NCBI GenBank assembly: GCA_026168455.1
Contig: CM047425.1
Location: 41,126,711 to 41,190,710, forward strand
Source: Theocolax elegans
Lineage: Eukaryota > Arthropoda > Insecta > Hymenoptera > Cerocephalidae
DNA: 64,000 bases
Direction: 5' to 3'
In this document: positions 11,884 through 24,733 of the stretch, in pieces
How the letters are laid out: every line of letters starts with the position of its first letter
How positions within the stretch are numbered: the first letter of the stretch is position 1
Made by a program: the position numbers and the translations under genes
Notes under the pieces: generated by a model
The model's input: the letters and a program-made list of their open reading frames with translations, nothing else
Database searches by the model: none
Told to the model about the DNA's origin: nothing

Positions 11884-12944
11884 CACTGCCGCTCACATAA
11901 ATTTGGCCACCCGATCAAAAATCTGTCAAACTTTGAAGTTTTGTACCTCTATAAGGAATCAACCGATCTAAAAAATTCAAAGTACGTTTTGAAGCTCGTA
12001 CCAAGCACTTCAGTATACGATGAAAATATTTTAAAAAATAATGATTAATTAATTTTTCATAAACAAATCAAAAAAAAAAATTTTCAATTTTTTTCGTCCA
12101 TTTTCAAATTGGCATAACTTTGTTAAAAATAATCTGATTAAAAAAAAAAATGGAGGTTAAAGCTATGGTACTCCTCTTCAAAATGCGCTATGCAGAATTT
12201 CTGTTCATTTATTTTTTAGGGAATTTTTTAATTTTGAAAAAAAAAATCATATTTTTTCCAACAGCTCATAACTCAAAAACTATGAGTCAAACTAAAAAAA
12301 TCATAAGAGCAAAAATTATGCGTTTTAACTCAACGATTACAAATTCAACGTAAAATATTCAAATTAAAAAATTTTTTTTTTTTAACAGGAGAAAAAGATT
12401 TTTATTTACAATTATACGTAAAACATAAAACATTGTGCTGGTAAAAAAAAAGAAATTTCAAATTTGAATGTTTTACGTTAAATTCGTATTTGTTGAGTAA
12501 TAACGCATTATTGTTGCTCTTATGATTTTTTTATTTTGACTCATAGTTTTTGAGTTATGAGCTGTTGAAAAAATGTGATTTTTTTTTACATAAAATTAAA
12601 AAATTCCCTAAAAAATAAATAAACAGAAATTCTACATAGCGCATTTTGAAGAGGAGTACCATAGTTTTAACATCCATTTTGTTTTTTTTAATCAGATTAT
12701 TTTTAACAAAGTTATGCCAATTTGAAAATGGACGAAAAAAATTGAAAATTTTTTTTTTGATTTGTTTATAAAAAATTAAGTAAACATTATTTTTTAAAAT
12801 ATTTTCATCATATACTGAAGGGCTTGGTACGAGCTTCAAAACGTGCTTTGAATTTTTTAGATCGGTTGATTCCTTATAGAGGTACAAAACTTCAAAGTTT
12901 GACAGATTTTTGATGGGGTGGCCAAATTTATGTGAGCGGCAGTG
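11884..12944. mobile_element. Tc1/mariner-like foldback element with TA flanks
   Basis: The two halves are inverted copies of each other, about 500 bp per arm. The termini read CACTGCCGCTCACATAAATT on each strand, and the unit is flanked by TA on both sides (11,882-11,883 and 12,945-12,946). CACTG ends next to TA are typical of Tc1-like elements. The arms diverge by several percent. Short open frames inside are by-products of the AT-rich arms; no transposase is present, so it would need an external one. Confidence 0.8.
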
Positions 12945-15047
12945 TATATATACAACAATTTTATATATAAATATCCTAAACTTATCCTGAAATGAGTCGA
13001 AGTACGCCACACTGCTTACAAAAATAGGCCAAACGATGATAGAAGTGGGTCAAAATTTGATTAAACTGGGAAAATGTTCGATTTATAGATACAGTTTTAG
13101 CAAACATCGGCCCAGTTATGGTACAACTTGGTCCACTTTTGACATAGTTTAGCCCATTTCTGCGCATTTCTAGAGTACCAAATTTTTTCTGCTAGAACAG
13201 TTTTTCAATGTTAAAATTTTCAAATAGTAGAATTTAAGACACGTTCACTGGGGTTCAGCGTGAGCGGCTTCCAATCGTAAAGAATAAAAATACATTTCAA
13301 ATCAAGGCGGGAGGATTTAATTAAATAACATAACTACACAGTTTATCGCTTGAAAAATCATTATTGCGGCAAAATTATTTACTCTATTTCCGCGATTAGC
13401 ACACACACGCACAACTCAACAACTTTTACGGGAAGCTGGAAAAACAGGAATACAAATAGAATGTTTCACCTCAGGATATTAGAGTTTTGATAAACAAGTA
13501 ATACACCCTCGTAAAATTAATAACAATCAGTATCTCGGAATGACCGGTTCCTCACGACGGCCCGACTCAGAATCACCAAGCTCGTCCTGTCAAGACGATC
13601 ACTGAGTCCGCGCGTATGCGTATTGCGCAACATTCCAATCTCGTTCGCTTGACTCGGCCGATTCGACGCACGTTTACTGTATGTCTCTCTCTCTCAAATA
13701 TTAAATAAATATTATCTATCTATCTATCTATCTCTCTCTCTCTTCCTCGTACTGAATTCGACCAGCTGGTAGTAGTGTTTTAACGGGAACATCGTATATA
13801 GAAACAGCTTGAGTAGCAAATAAAATTATAATTAAAATGGACTATTTAAACATAACTTTGCACAGTGCAAATTAAAATTACCTTAATTGAAGTTGTCATG
13901 CTGGTTTAGAATTATAGTAATAAAAAAACTTATTAAATAAAATTCATTCCGGACCCACACATCATCGAAAAGTAATAATTTATTCGTGCTTATAACCCGG
14001 TGGACCCACCCAGAGGAAGTCCCGTTGAATTAAAATATAGATCCGGATATCTATACACTCGCGATAACGAATATTCACTCCAAAAAAAAAAAAATAAGAA
14101 CAATGGTTGATAATAATTTAGTACGGGATCTAAGGATAGTTCCCGTGTCACCACTAACCACGAGAGGGAGAACGTTGATTTTAAAATTAATTAAATAAAT
14201 AATTTAACCGGTTAATAAACGCACATTAACTCACTCTCCTATAATGCCCACTAATAATAATATCACTTATTATATTAGTAGATAAAACAACTCACCAAAA
14301 ATCTAATGAAAACTAATTAAGATTATAATCTGATGAAAGTATTATGTGTATATATGTATATATATTTATCTTATTTAACTCCTCCTTATATGATTATTCT
14401 CAATAATAATTTTATATATATAACTCCTTGATCCAACTAATATCAATTTAAATTCTCCTTAATACTGGATATCTAGTAGCACTAGAAAACAATACTATGA
14501 CCTATAATAGATCGAATCAGAATGGACCACGCCAGACTTCTTCGATTTTCTATCTCCCTCAATCTAATAACATCCCTATATGTTCTCTCTCTCTCTCTCT
14601 CTCTCTCGTTACCTGTGAGGGATCCGGTACTATTATAATTTTCAACCCTTCCCTATCTGTCATAGGTGTAATCAAGCTACCCATATTTACCCCACTTTAG
14701 ATAAAAATGACAACTAATTTGCATAAGTTATCATTGTCCCAACTGGTATTTCGACTTTCCGTATTTGAGGTAATTACTCTCATATAACGTAATATGCTTG
14801 TATATTTAACCATACGGAAGTCTCACCTCTAATAAAGTCATCTTTTGATTAGTTAAATAGATCACTATAATAGTCCCTATTTAACAGCGCAAAATTCGAA
14901 TCTAAATTTAACTCTATACTAATATACACGTGTTCCCCCACTACCCGCATTCCGAATTCCTTATACTGTATACGCGTGATTACTGTATCGATAGGAGCGC
15001 AGACCGCGTGCTCAGTGTGCGCGCGTTTGAGTCTAGATTGATTCAAG
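12945..15047. other. AT-rich stretch with microsatellites
   Basis: No gene is recognised. It holds a (TATC)n/(TC)n tract at about 13,716-13,743 and a (CT)n tract at about 14,583-14,608. A moderately GC-rich patch at 13,540-13,680 has no reading frame of note. Confidence 0.4.
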
Positions 15048-15646
15048 ATGGCGACAACTGATGGCGCGATCCCCACCGTCGGGGATAGTACCCGGGTACT
15101 ACCGCGGAGTGGTGCGCTAATAGAGGTGCGCGTAAGCACCAGCAATGACTCCCCCAGGCGACGCAGTCCATGGCGATGTCGCAACCTCATCGCTGTCAAC
15201 GAAACCGCTTTCCAGAGAAATGGCAATGTTTTGTTCCACACATAACGTATGCACTATCTTAGTGCAATCGTAAGTATTTTTCAAAATTATAAATATTTAA
15301 TAATTAATCATTTACTTCCCATAAATAAATGTTTTCATTTTATATATAACCTTCTCAATTACTAATATTCCTCACCTTCTTATTCAATAATTAAGAAATG
15401 CTCTGATTTCACTCCTTATTCCTCCCTATATTTATTATTTAATGATTAAAACATTTCATTTAATTATCTCGCCTCTTTTCCCAATATTTTACAATCAACG
15501 AACCTATTTTGTTCATTCCTTTCACACCTCCTTACACTCATATTATTATCATTTTCAATATTCTCATTTATTCCTACTTAATTCATGTCCCTACTAACAA
15601 ATTAAATTCATTAATTAAAATATATTAACATAGTTCTCTTTTGCAG
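15048..15646 (+). other. Possible transcribed unit: short ORF plus intron-like splice sites
   Basis: A 65-codon frame opens at ATG 15,048 (MATTDGAIPTVGD...) and stops at 15,245. Twenty-five bases later a donor-like gtaagtat begins at 15,270, and a strong acceptor (tagttctcttttgcag) ends at 15,646, giving a 377-bp AT-rich candidate intron. The local GC content is raised around the ORF. This could be a fragment of a host transcript or chance. No domain is recognised. Confidence 0.2.
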
Positions 15647-15817
15647 AGGTAGCGTGCCAAGGAGTAGCTGTCACCAAGGGTCTCCGGACACGCTGATCAA
15701 GAGGCAACACCCTGGATATTCACATCAACCCATAAGAAGCAACAAGATAAGTATAAACACATAACATTAATTATCTCTATTTTTAATTAAATAATATATA
15801 TATATATATATATATAT

Positions 15818-17479
15818 GGGTGGTTCTCTGTGACATCGAAGATGAAAAAAATAAATATTGCTATAACTGTGGGAATATGTTTTAGAGGTATCCAGTAGTT
15901 CTCCTGAATTTTTTCAGAGTTTTTCTGGGCCATTATTTTAAGTTACAGAGAGTCAAAGTTGACATTTTAGCACTTTTTTGCATTATATGCCCATTTTCAT
16001 GAATTTTTAGCTCCCAGGGGATGCATTTTTCACTAAAAACATAGGTATGACTTTTTTTGTATAATTTTCCGAACTTTTCATTAAAAATACTTTTAAAGAC
16101 ATAAATGTATGCTGTCACACTCTTGTAAGCCATTTAAACCTTAAATAGTGAATATCAGCAATTCTGCTGCGGCCTCTGGAAACCTAATGCTGTCTAAAAG
16201 ATATCTTTTTATAGTCAGAAACTGCCTAAAAATTTAATTTCCAGAGTGAGTCTAAATCATTAAGATCACTTATGGTCAAAATATCCGGGAAAAGTGCCCG
16301 AAATATTAATAGAAATGTATATTTGTTGCCTTATAACGATGAATCTAGTAGCATGATCATTGCAAAAAAATGTATGCACTTACCTTGGAATGGTAGAAAA
16401 GTATCTCCACTTGTTTCAGTATCCATCTAATCCCCTGTAAGCTGCTAAAAATACAAATATTATTATAAAATTAAAAAAAAATTATTTTAAACATTTATAA
16501 TGCTGGATTTTTAGTTTTACATCCCTTACAAGAATTATAATACTAATCTGAAGGATTACTATAAAAGTATCAACATTATTATTAATATTATTATTCAGCA
16601 ATACATTGTTTAGATTTCACAAACTTGTCACTGTCACGTTATCATACTATTCATTATAATTATATATCCGATTTATTTATATATCTTTTGTATTAAATAC
16701 GTATATTCAGTTACTGTAATAATGATATTTATATATTTATAGTAATCCTTCAGATTAGTATTATAATTCTTGTAAGGGATGTAAAACTAAAAATTCAGCA
16801 TTATAAATGTTTATAAATTAATTTTTTACATTTGTATAATAATATTTGTATTTTTAGCAGCTTACAGGGGATTAGATGGATACTGAAACAAGTGAAGATA
16901 CTTTTCTACCACTCCAAGGTAAGTGCATAAATTTTTTTGCAATGATCATGCTAATAGATTCATCGTTATAAGGCAACAAATATACATTTCTATTAATATT
17001 TCGGGCACTTTTCCCGGATATTTTGACCATAAGTGATCTTAATGATTTAGACTCACTCTGGAAATTTTTAGGCACTTTCTGACTATAAAAAGACATCTTT
17101 TAGACAGTATTAGGTTACCAGAGTCCGGAGCAGAATTGCTGATTTTCACTATTTAAGGTTTAAATGGCTTACAAGAGTGTGACAGCATACATTTATGTCT
17201 TTAAAAGTATTTTTAATGAAAAGTTCGGAAAATTTTACAAAAAAAGTCATACTCATGTTTTTGGTGAAAAATGCATCCCCTGGGAGCTAAAAATTCATGA
17301 AAATGGGCATATAATGCAAAAAAGTGCTAAAATGTCAACTTTGACTCTCTGTAACTTAAAATAATGGCCCAGAAAAACTCTGAAAAAATTCAGGAGAACT
17401 ACTGGATACCTCTAAAACATATTCCCACAGTTATAGCAATATTTATTTTTTTCATCTTCGATGTCACAGAGAACCACCC
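15818..17479. mobile_element. Long foldback element A in (TA)n
   Basis: A giant inverted repeat of 1,662 bp with arms of roughly 750 bp and a loop of about 165 bp near 16,571-16,738. The ends read GGGTGGTTCTCTGTGACATC on both strands and sit directly in (TA)n tracts on each side. Arm identity is high (few differences per 100 bp). Open frames inside (for example a 66-codon frame present in both arms at 15,933-16,133 and 17,164-17,364) are mirror copies; one could be a peptide, but nothing supports coding. Confidence 0.85.
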
Positions 17480-17507
17480 ATATATATATATATATATATA
17501 TATATAT
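17480..17507. repeat. (TA)n microsatellite between foldback elements A and B
   Basis: A pure TA tract of about 28 bp separates the right end of foldback A from the left end of foldback B. Confidence 0.9.
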
Positions 17508-18502
17508 GGGGTATTCCACGTGAAGTGGTCCGATCAAAATTTTAAAATGCACCAAATTTTGGGTACACTTTGCAAATTTTTTTCAGAACACAGAAAAAAA
17601 TTTTTAGGTACTGGAATCTATTTGCTCATAAGTTATTCTAACCTCAAAAAGTGAATTTTTCCAAGTTTTTTTCAACACCAGCTGGGTTTACCGCTATTTA
17701 ACTCAAAATCTATCAACTTTTACTATAGAACATTATATGTAACATTCGTTGCTACTTATATCTAGAATTTATTCTTCTGGGTTAGAATTTCTAATCTCAA
17801 GGTCAATGTTACATAAACTACATATCAATATTCAACTTGAAAAAAGTGCAAGTGCGCCACCTTTGATTTTTTCATCCAAAAGTCTAAAAGAAAGCTTGGA
17901 GCAATACCTTTCAAATGGTCTGTAGCATTTTTATGGCCTCCAATTCTGTAAAAAGTTATGACAATTTAAAGAAACACCAAATTTTTTTAAAAATTTAAAT
18001 GGGAATTACCATGTTAATTTTTGTAAATTTTTTGTCTTTCTTTAAATTGTCATAACTTTTTACAGAATTGGAGGCCATAAAAATGCTACAGACTATTTGA
18101 AAGGTATTGCTCCAAGCTTTCTTTTAGACTTTTGGATGAAAAAAACAAAGGTGGCGCACTTGTACTTTTTTCAAGTTGAATATTGACATGTAGTTTATGT
18201 AACATTGACCTTGAAATTAGAAATTCTAACCCAGAAGAATAAATTCTAGATATAATTAGCAACGAATGTTACATATAATGTTCTATAGTAAAAGATGATA
18301 GATATTGAGTTAAATAGTGGTGAACCCAGCTGGTGTTGAAAAAAATTGGAATAATTCACTTTTTGAGGTTAGAATAACTTTTGAGCAAATAGATTCCAGT
18401 ACCTAAAAATTTTTTTCTGTATTCTGAAAAATATTTGCAAAGTGTACCCAAAATTTGGTGCATTTTAAAATTTTGATCGGACCATTTCACATGGAATACC
18501 CC
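17508..18502. mobile_element. Long foldback element B in (TA)n
   Basis: A 995-bp palindrome with arms of nearly 480 bp and little loop. The left end is GGGGTATTCCACGTGAAGTG and the right end is its near inverse (cacatggaatacccc). (TA)n lies on both sides. The termini resemble those of foldback C (42,542) at GGxTATTxCACGTxAAGTGG, which suggests that the same type of transposase recognises both. No coding region. Confidence 0.85.
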
Positions 18503-18508
18503 ATATAT

Positions 18509-19084
18509 ATATATCTTCAAGAAGATAGAAAAAAAATTTTAGGTGTTAAAAATAATTTGCCTAAAAGTTACTCCACCATGAAAAATGGAAATTTTTCAAT
18601 TTCTTAGAAAAATTTCTATTTTCAAAGCCATTTATCTCAAAATCTATTAATTTTTTTGAAAAAACATTACAAACAACTTTTGTTCAAAATAATCTTTAGA
18701 ACTTATCTACCTGGGTTACAATTCTTAATTTTAAAATCTCCAAGAGATAAAACGCCCGGAAATATTGAATATCAAAAAAGGCGACCACGCCACAATCGAT
18801 TTTGATCTAACACCGCTCAAAAGATAACATTTTTTGAGAGCTTTCGAATGGCGGCGATTAGATTATTGGCCAAGACCGCTGTTGTAGGTTATGCCCTAAA
18901 ATACATGAAAATGAGTGATTTTATGAGGTTTATGAGGCATAACTTACACCAGCGGTCTTGGCCAATAATCTAACCGCCGCCATTCGAAAGCTCTCAAAAA
19001 ATGTGATCTTTTAAGCGGTGTTAGATCAAAATCGATTGTGGCGTGGTCGCCTTCTTTTGATATTCAATATTTTTGAGTGCCCTA
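18509..19084. mobile_element. Foldback element C, copy truncated at both ends
   Basis: Collinear with the complete copy at 42,542-43,489 but missing about the first 70 bp on the left, and cut on the right where gypsy RT sequence begins at about 19,085. The central hairpin (ggccaagaccgctg ... cagcggtcttggcc) is intact. Confidence 0.8.
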
Positions 19085-21030
19085 TCTACTTCGATGACAT
19101 TATTATAATCACCGAGACATTTGAAGGGCAGAAGAAGTAAGTCGAGACCATGCTGAAAAGACTGACAGAAGCTAAGTTGACAGTGAATTAAAACAAGTGT
19201 CTCTTTTGTCAAGATGAGGTTAGATATCTTGGTGTGCTGGTTAACAGGGATGGAATTCGTCCCGACTCAGCCAAAACGGAGCCTATAAGGATTTATCCGG
19301 CTCCCAAAAGCCTCGAGCAGCTTCGATAGTTCCTCGGCATGTCTTCGTGTTTTATGTCAGATTACGCCACGATTGCCGAACCGTTTACCCGTCTCACAAA
19401 GAAGAATCAAGTGTGCGAGTGGTTAGATGAACAGGAGCAAGCCTTCCAGTAACTGATGGACCTGATCATGACTGCTCCAGTTCTTCGACGTCTCAGTGCA
19501 GATGGACTGTTTAGCCTGCACACGGACGCGAACGACACCAGCAAGAGCCGTGCTCTTCCAAGAATAGACGGAGAGGAAAAGGTCATTGAGATTGCTGGTC
19601 GCATCCTCACAGGCTATTAATGAATTCAAGCATTACGTTGAAGGGTACCACTTCAAAGTGATAATGGATCACAGTAGTCTTCACTGGTTGTGTAATATGA
19701 GAAATTCAACCAGCCGACTAAGGAGATGGGCTTTAGAACTTCAAGCTCACGACTTCGTCGTGGAGTACAGAAAAGGAGCTTTGCATCACGTTCCCGATGC
19801 CCTATCTCGCAGGTTTAAAGGCGATGAGCCTACAATAGCAGCAATGTTGTGGGCTCAAACGACCTTGGTACCTAGACTGGATCAAGAATGTCTTCGACAG
19901 ACCGCACGATTTCCCCGATTGGAAACTAGTCAGTGAGAACAAGCATAATGAGCTGGTCTTACCCATAGAGAATCGTCACTCTATTTTGAGAAAGTGCCAC
20001 GATGACCCTTCAGCTGGACATCTCGGAAAGGAGAAGACATTCGCACGCGTGGCCCAGAATTATTATTGGACACGATTCTACGCCGAAGTTGCGGATTACC
20101 TTAAGCAATGTCAAATGTGCCAGCAATGTGGGATTGAGCAACGAGCAACCTCAGAGATAATGAATCACCGTCAATCAGACAGGCCATGGAAGGTGGTAGC
20201 AGGATATATCGCCGGCCCGCTTCCACGCTCTAGCCGAGGATAGAAATACATCATAGTATTTCAAGATTTATGTACGCGTTGGATTGAAGCAATCCCAAAA
20301 AAAACTGACACGAGGACGATAGTACGCGAGCTTTACGAACGAGTGCTTAACCGGTTCGGCATCCCGGAAGTATTCCATTCCGACAACGGGCCCGAGTTTA
20401 AAAATAAACTCTTAGACTACCTTGAATCCAGGGGAGTTTATCATTCGATGACACCCCCTTATCACTCACAGGCCAGTCCTGTCGAGAGGACCAATCGGAC
20501 GCTTAAGACAATGGTGGCTTTGTATATTCAGGATAAGCACAGCGATTGGGATGGCAAGCTGTCAGAGTTAGGCTTTGCACTAAACATAGCGTTGCAAAGT
20601 TCAACTGGGTGGAGCCCGGCTATGCTGAACTACGGTCGCCAACCCGAAGCACCAAGTACAGCTCGTTGAGAGCAAGACTCGCTTGCCCAGCAACAGTTTG
20701 AGTTCCAGAGGCTGCAGGATTGGAAGGACAAAATCATACAGTTACCAAGACTGCACGAGAACACAAATCGTCAGTCGGCTTCTAGTAAGGCGCGGCAAGC
20801 CGAAATCCTCAACTCGCGACGAAGACCAGCGGACTTCGAGGTAGGAGATCTGGTATAGAAACGCAACAGCATCCTCTGGTCCAACGCACAAGGTATCTCG
20901 GCAAGGCTTGCCCTGAAGTATTTAAGACCATATTTGATCGTTCGTAGAAAAGGTATGAACATCTTTATCCTACAGGATGATCATGGGACCAAGAAGTATC
21001 TCGCATCGAGCATTTGAAGAGATGTGTCCA
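19085..21030 (+). pseudogene. Ty3/gypsy pol remnant: RT palm to integrase C-terminus
   Basis: The fragment begins exactly at the RT catalytic box (YFDDIIIITETFEG), passes through the connection (VRYLGVLVNRDGIRPD) and RNase H (HTDAND; YHFKVIMDHSSLHWLCNMRN; HHVPDALSRR), then integrase: the zinc-binding region CHDDPSAGHLG...CQMCQQC (19,986-20,243), the second catalytic aspartate in HSDNGPEFKNKLL, and the glutamate in YHSQASPVERTNRTLK (20,343-20,669). A C-terminal DFEVGDLV segment follows near 20,840. Several in-frame stops and frameshifts are present. It is close in family to the intact element at 49.5-58.3 kb but clearly different in sequence. It is non-functional. Confidence 0.85.
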
Positions 21031-21044
21031 CAAAACAAAGTTAA

Positions 21045-21890
21045 TTGATTAGAGGCTACGTGAGCAATCTCTACCGCCGAGTGATTAACCGATGTGCGAC
21101 CCGCGAAAAGATGGACCATAACATAAAATTTTTAATTATGTTGCAGGTTAATATCAAAGTTGACCAGGAGGCCCTGGAGTTGCTCCGTGCCAAAATGATC
21201 GACAGCCTGTTCCGCCACTGCAAACTGCAGGCGGCTGATGTCTTGTCGGCCGTTCTTACCGTTCTCGACTGGAGACAGCAACAGCTCCAGAGTGAGTGAC
21301 CAGGAGGAAATTGCTGTCGTTGTCATCGTAGAGGTCTCCAAAGGTAGCCAAGGCCAGGTCACGGCCTACGTGCATAATTTAGTGGATCGGCTGTCCCAGG
21401 CAAAGGGGAACATTCCACTCCCACCTCCGTCGAAACGTTCTTCTTGCACAGCAGAGCGGAAGGAGGAGAACGTCCCCGTACAGTCGAATCCGCGGTAGGG
21501 ATCAACACCGGAACTCGACACTACCAGACCCCAACTTCGTCGGCCCCACTCCAACGAGTCCCTCAGTCAACGTGGCAGGCGATGGAAGCTACCTTCAGGA
21601 GGATGAAGGCCCTGAAGGTTCAGCTACGGGCAGCCGAACAGTAAGCCTTGACAAAATTTGAGGCCTTTGCCAAGGCCCATCAGGGCCTCTGGGGTGAGTG
21701 AGTACAGGACCTGCAGAAGGAACGTCAGGTCCTGGCAACGTTCCATGCCGAGCAAAGCGAAGAGGAGCGCCAGCAGCAGCTGAGAGCTGACGTAGCCTAT
21801 AGGAAGGCCGCGAAAGAGCACAGGCGTTTCCATCAGAAGGCGGGCGACACCTTATTATTCGCGGGAAAAAGTTTGGGATATCACAAATAA
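21045..21890 (+). pseudogene. Unidentified ORF remnants downstream of gypsy pol
   Basis: A series of plus-strand frames (21,045-21,299; 21,238-21,498; 21,444-21,644 and continuation) looks like one decayed coding region of about 280 codons. The first piece has a helical, Leu-rich character (DQEALELLRAKMIDSLFRHC); the last is rich in Arg, Gln and Glu and likely coiled-coil. An acceptor-like sequence (attatgttgcag) precedes it at about 21,147. It could be the gag of an adjoining element or a third, spliced ORF of the gypsy. I do not recognise a family. Confidence 0.4.
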
Positions 21891-22102
21891 CAGTAGTTTG
21901 GAATGCATGTAGCAATCAATCCATCTTAAACCAGTAATCAATAAATACGATAATCGGTGCGATTTCAAATTAATTTATATATTTCAGTAATCTAAATTCA
22001 ATAATTTAAAATCGTTCCTTAACAATATTTGCTATTTAATAAAACTTTATAAATAAAAAAAAATTATAAAAAAACTTACTTAAATTTTATCCTATAGATC
22101 GA

Positions 22103-22143
<41 letters not shown>

Positions 22144-22826
22144 TCCCTTGTTAGCTAACATATTTATATTGTTATCTGACTCTTACGTCGAGGACGTGCT
22201 GGTAAGTTATATTTTGAAGAGTTATATATTTTTTCACAGAACAATTAATTCTTTACTGTTGCAATTAAATAATGCAGCCGGTTGTGAGTAAACGTTTTAA
22301 AATTTTTAGCGCAAACATTTATTAATTTATGTAAAGAACATGATGCTGTTGCCGTTATTTTGTATTTATGTTTTAGTTTGGAGTAATTTATCATTTATTA
22401 GCTTCTTGCAGCAATGCGTTATGATTTTCACTGTAGGTTTCAGCGCATGCATACATAATAAGGCTGCAGCCGTGTTTTAATATTTTATTTTTAATATAAA
22501 GAACTTTTACGTTGGAGTTTATCACAATATTTCTTTATATACAATAGTTTGAGTGTAAATTTTGTGCTCATTCTTCTATTTATCACATTCTATTTTTGCA
22601 CTGTTTAGTACTAAATTTTTTTAAATTTTTCTGCTCTTAACTCTTGAATAAGCACCGTATAATCGACCATGGCTAAAAATTGGAGTTGCTAAATACATTT
22701 CAACATAATTATATCATTGTTCTTCAGATTTATTAATTATTGCTGAGCGAAGCGAAGTCGTCCTACGGCTCAACTGCGCTGATTTTCATGCTTCCGGTCT
22801 ATATTCGAGAACTTAAAAACCGTTTT
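21891..22826. other. AT-rich stretch with (TA)n
   Basis: No gene. It contains a (TA)n tract at about 22,111-22,138. Near 22,745 there is a short phrase (gcgaagcgaagtcg) followed by DNA that reappears at 26.26 kb. Confidence 0.45.
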
Positions 22827-22978
22827 ACTTTTCATGCTAAAAATTTAAAGGCCTCTTCTTAATACTACAAGGATGTGCTGTATAAATTTTGGGAGCCAAA
22901 TGACGATATTTGCATGTTTTTTTTATTGATATGCAATAAACTTAAAAAATTATCATTACTGTACACATACACACCCAA
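22827..22978. repeat. 150-bp unique module preceding CA array, copy 1
   Basis: About 150 bp (from ttttcatgctaaaaattt to the start of the CA repeat) is nearly identical to 26,257-26,408. In both places it leads directly into the same CA array head. The module is therefore part of a duplicated unit, not random flank. Confidence 0.8.
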
Positions 22979-22997
22979 ACATACACACACACAAACA

Positions 22998-23040
<43 letters not shown>

Positions 23041-23291
23041 TCGCACAGACACACGAACATACATACAGCCACACACACACGCACACACGCACAGATACAC
23101 AAAAACGCACACACACACAGATACACAAACACACACACACACAAACACGCACACACACACAGATACACAAACACACGCACACACACACACGCGCGCACAC
23201 ACACACAGATACACAAACACACACAGATACACAAACACACACAGATACACAAACACGCACAGATACACAAACACACACAGATACACAAACA

Positions 23292-23326
<35 letters not shown>

Positions 23327-23406
23327 TACACTCGGACAACCATACGCACACTGACACACAGACACACACACACACTCACACACATGCACACGCACACTGT
23401 CACACA

Positions 23407-23444
<38 letters not shown>

Positions 23445-24450
23445 CACACCTACACACATGCACACGAACAAGCATACGCGCACTGACACACAGACACCCA
23501 CACTCACACACATGCACACGAACAAGCATACGCACACTGACACACAGACGCACACACACACGCACACATACGCGCACATGCACACGAACAAGAATACGCA
23601 CACTGACACACAGACACACACACACCCTAACACGCACATGCACACACTAACACACACGTACAGACTCGCACACACACATGCATACGAACAAGCATACGCA
23701 CACTGACACACAGACACACACACACACATACACGGACACGGACACACAGATGCACAGACACATACGCACATACACACACACACATCTACACACACACTCA
23801 CACATGTACACAAACAAGCATACGCACACTGACACACAGACACACACACTCACACACATGCACACGAAAAAGCATACGCCCACTGACACACACACACACA
23901 CGCACACGGACACGGACACACAGATGCACAGACACACGCACACACACAGGCACACACATACGCACACATACAGACACGCACGCACACACTACACACGAAC
24001 TAGCATACGCACACTGACACACAGGCACACACGCTCACCCACACATACACACACACATACGCACATACTCACACACACACACACACACATGCACACACAC
24101 ATTCACACATGCACACGAACAAGCACACGCACACTGACACACAGACACACACACCCACACACATGCACACGAAAAAGCATACGTCCACTGACTCACACAC
24201 ACACACACACACGCACACGCACACGGACAAGGACACACAGATGCACAGACACACGCACACACACAGGAACTCACACACACACACACGAACTACGCACACA
24301 TACGCACACATACAGACACGCACGCACACACTACACACGAACTAGCATACGCACACTGACACACAGATAAACACACACACACACTAACACGCACACTCAC
24401 CCACATGCACCGAACAATAATACGCACACTGACAGACAGACAGACACACA
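22979..24450. repeat. CA-type minisatellite array 1 (about 1.5 kb)
   Basis: Degenerate (CA)n with higher-order phrases repeated many times: gaacaagcatacgcacactg, gacacacagacacacac, and cacacatgcacac, in blocks of roughly 50-60 bp. It includes the uninterrupted phrase cacacatactcgcacagaca (about 23,034), which is the unfilled form of an R1-clade insertion site used at 26.98 kb. Frames encoding Thr-His or Cys-Val repeats across this array are not genes. Confidence 0.9.
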
Positions 24451-24733
24451 CACGGCTAATTATTATTAAGGCTATGTACAGATATATATAAAAAATAAAC
24501 AAAGATATAGTGTATATGTTGCCAGCCCGCCTGGTCTTGGTCGGGTGAAATAGCTAATTAGTCTGTAATCAAAACAAGACGAAATACTTAATTATTACGC
24601 GATCTACGAACTTTACAATGCTATCTTATAACTAGTTTCCTAAACGGACGCGACTAACGGGTATCGTGTATGCTCGCACGGTAATACGGTTCGGGCTGGT
24701 ATGTATGTTCACGGAGGGGCGGTCGAAATAGTC
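24451..24733. other. Transition from CA array to 34-bp repeat
   Basis: Short AT-rich then mixed DNA. Contains tctggtcttggtcggg-like sequence but no recognisable feature. Confidence 0.3.

Noticed and set aside
12555..13010. 151-codon minus-strand frame in the Tc1-like foldback element
   Set aside because: AT-rich inverted-repeat DNA; Lys/Phe/Ile/Asn-rich with no domain, and the mirror arm does not keep the frame.
20771..20962. Minus-strand frame in the decayed gypsy
   Set aside because: Shadow of the integrase C-terminal region on the plus strand.
22979..24450. CRISPR-like or regularly spaced repeat array
   Set aside because: The repeat is a degenerate CA minisatellite without unique spacers, in eukaryotic DNA.
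22865..24502. Long open frames encoding Thr-His or Cys-Val repeats on both strands
   Set aside because: They are translations of CA/GT repeats, which lack stop codons in several frames; there is no sign of real protein coding.
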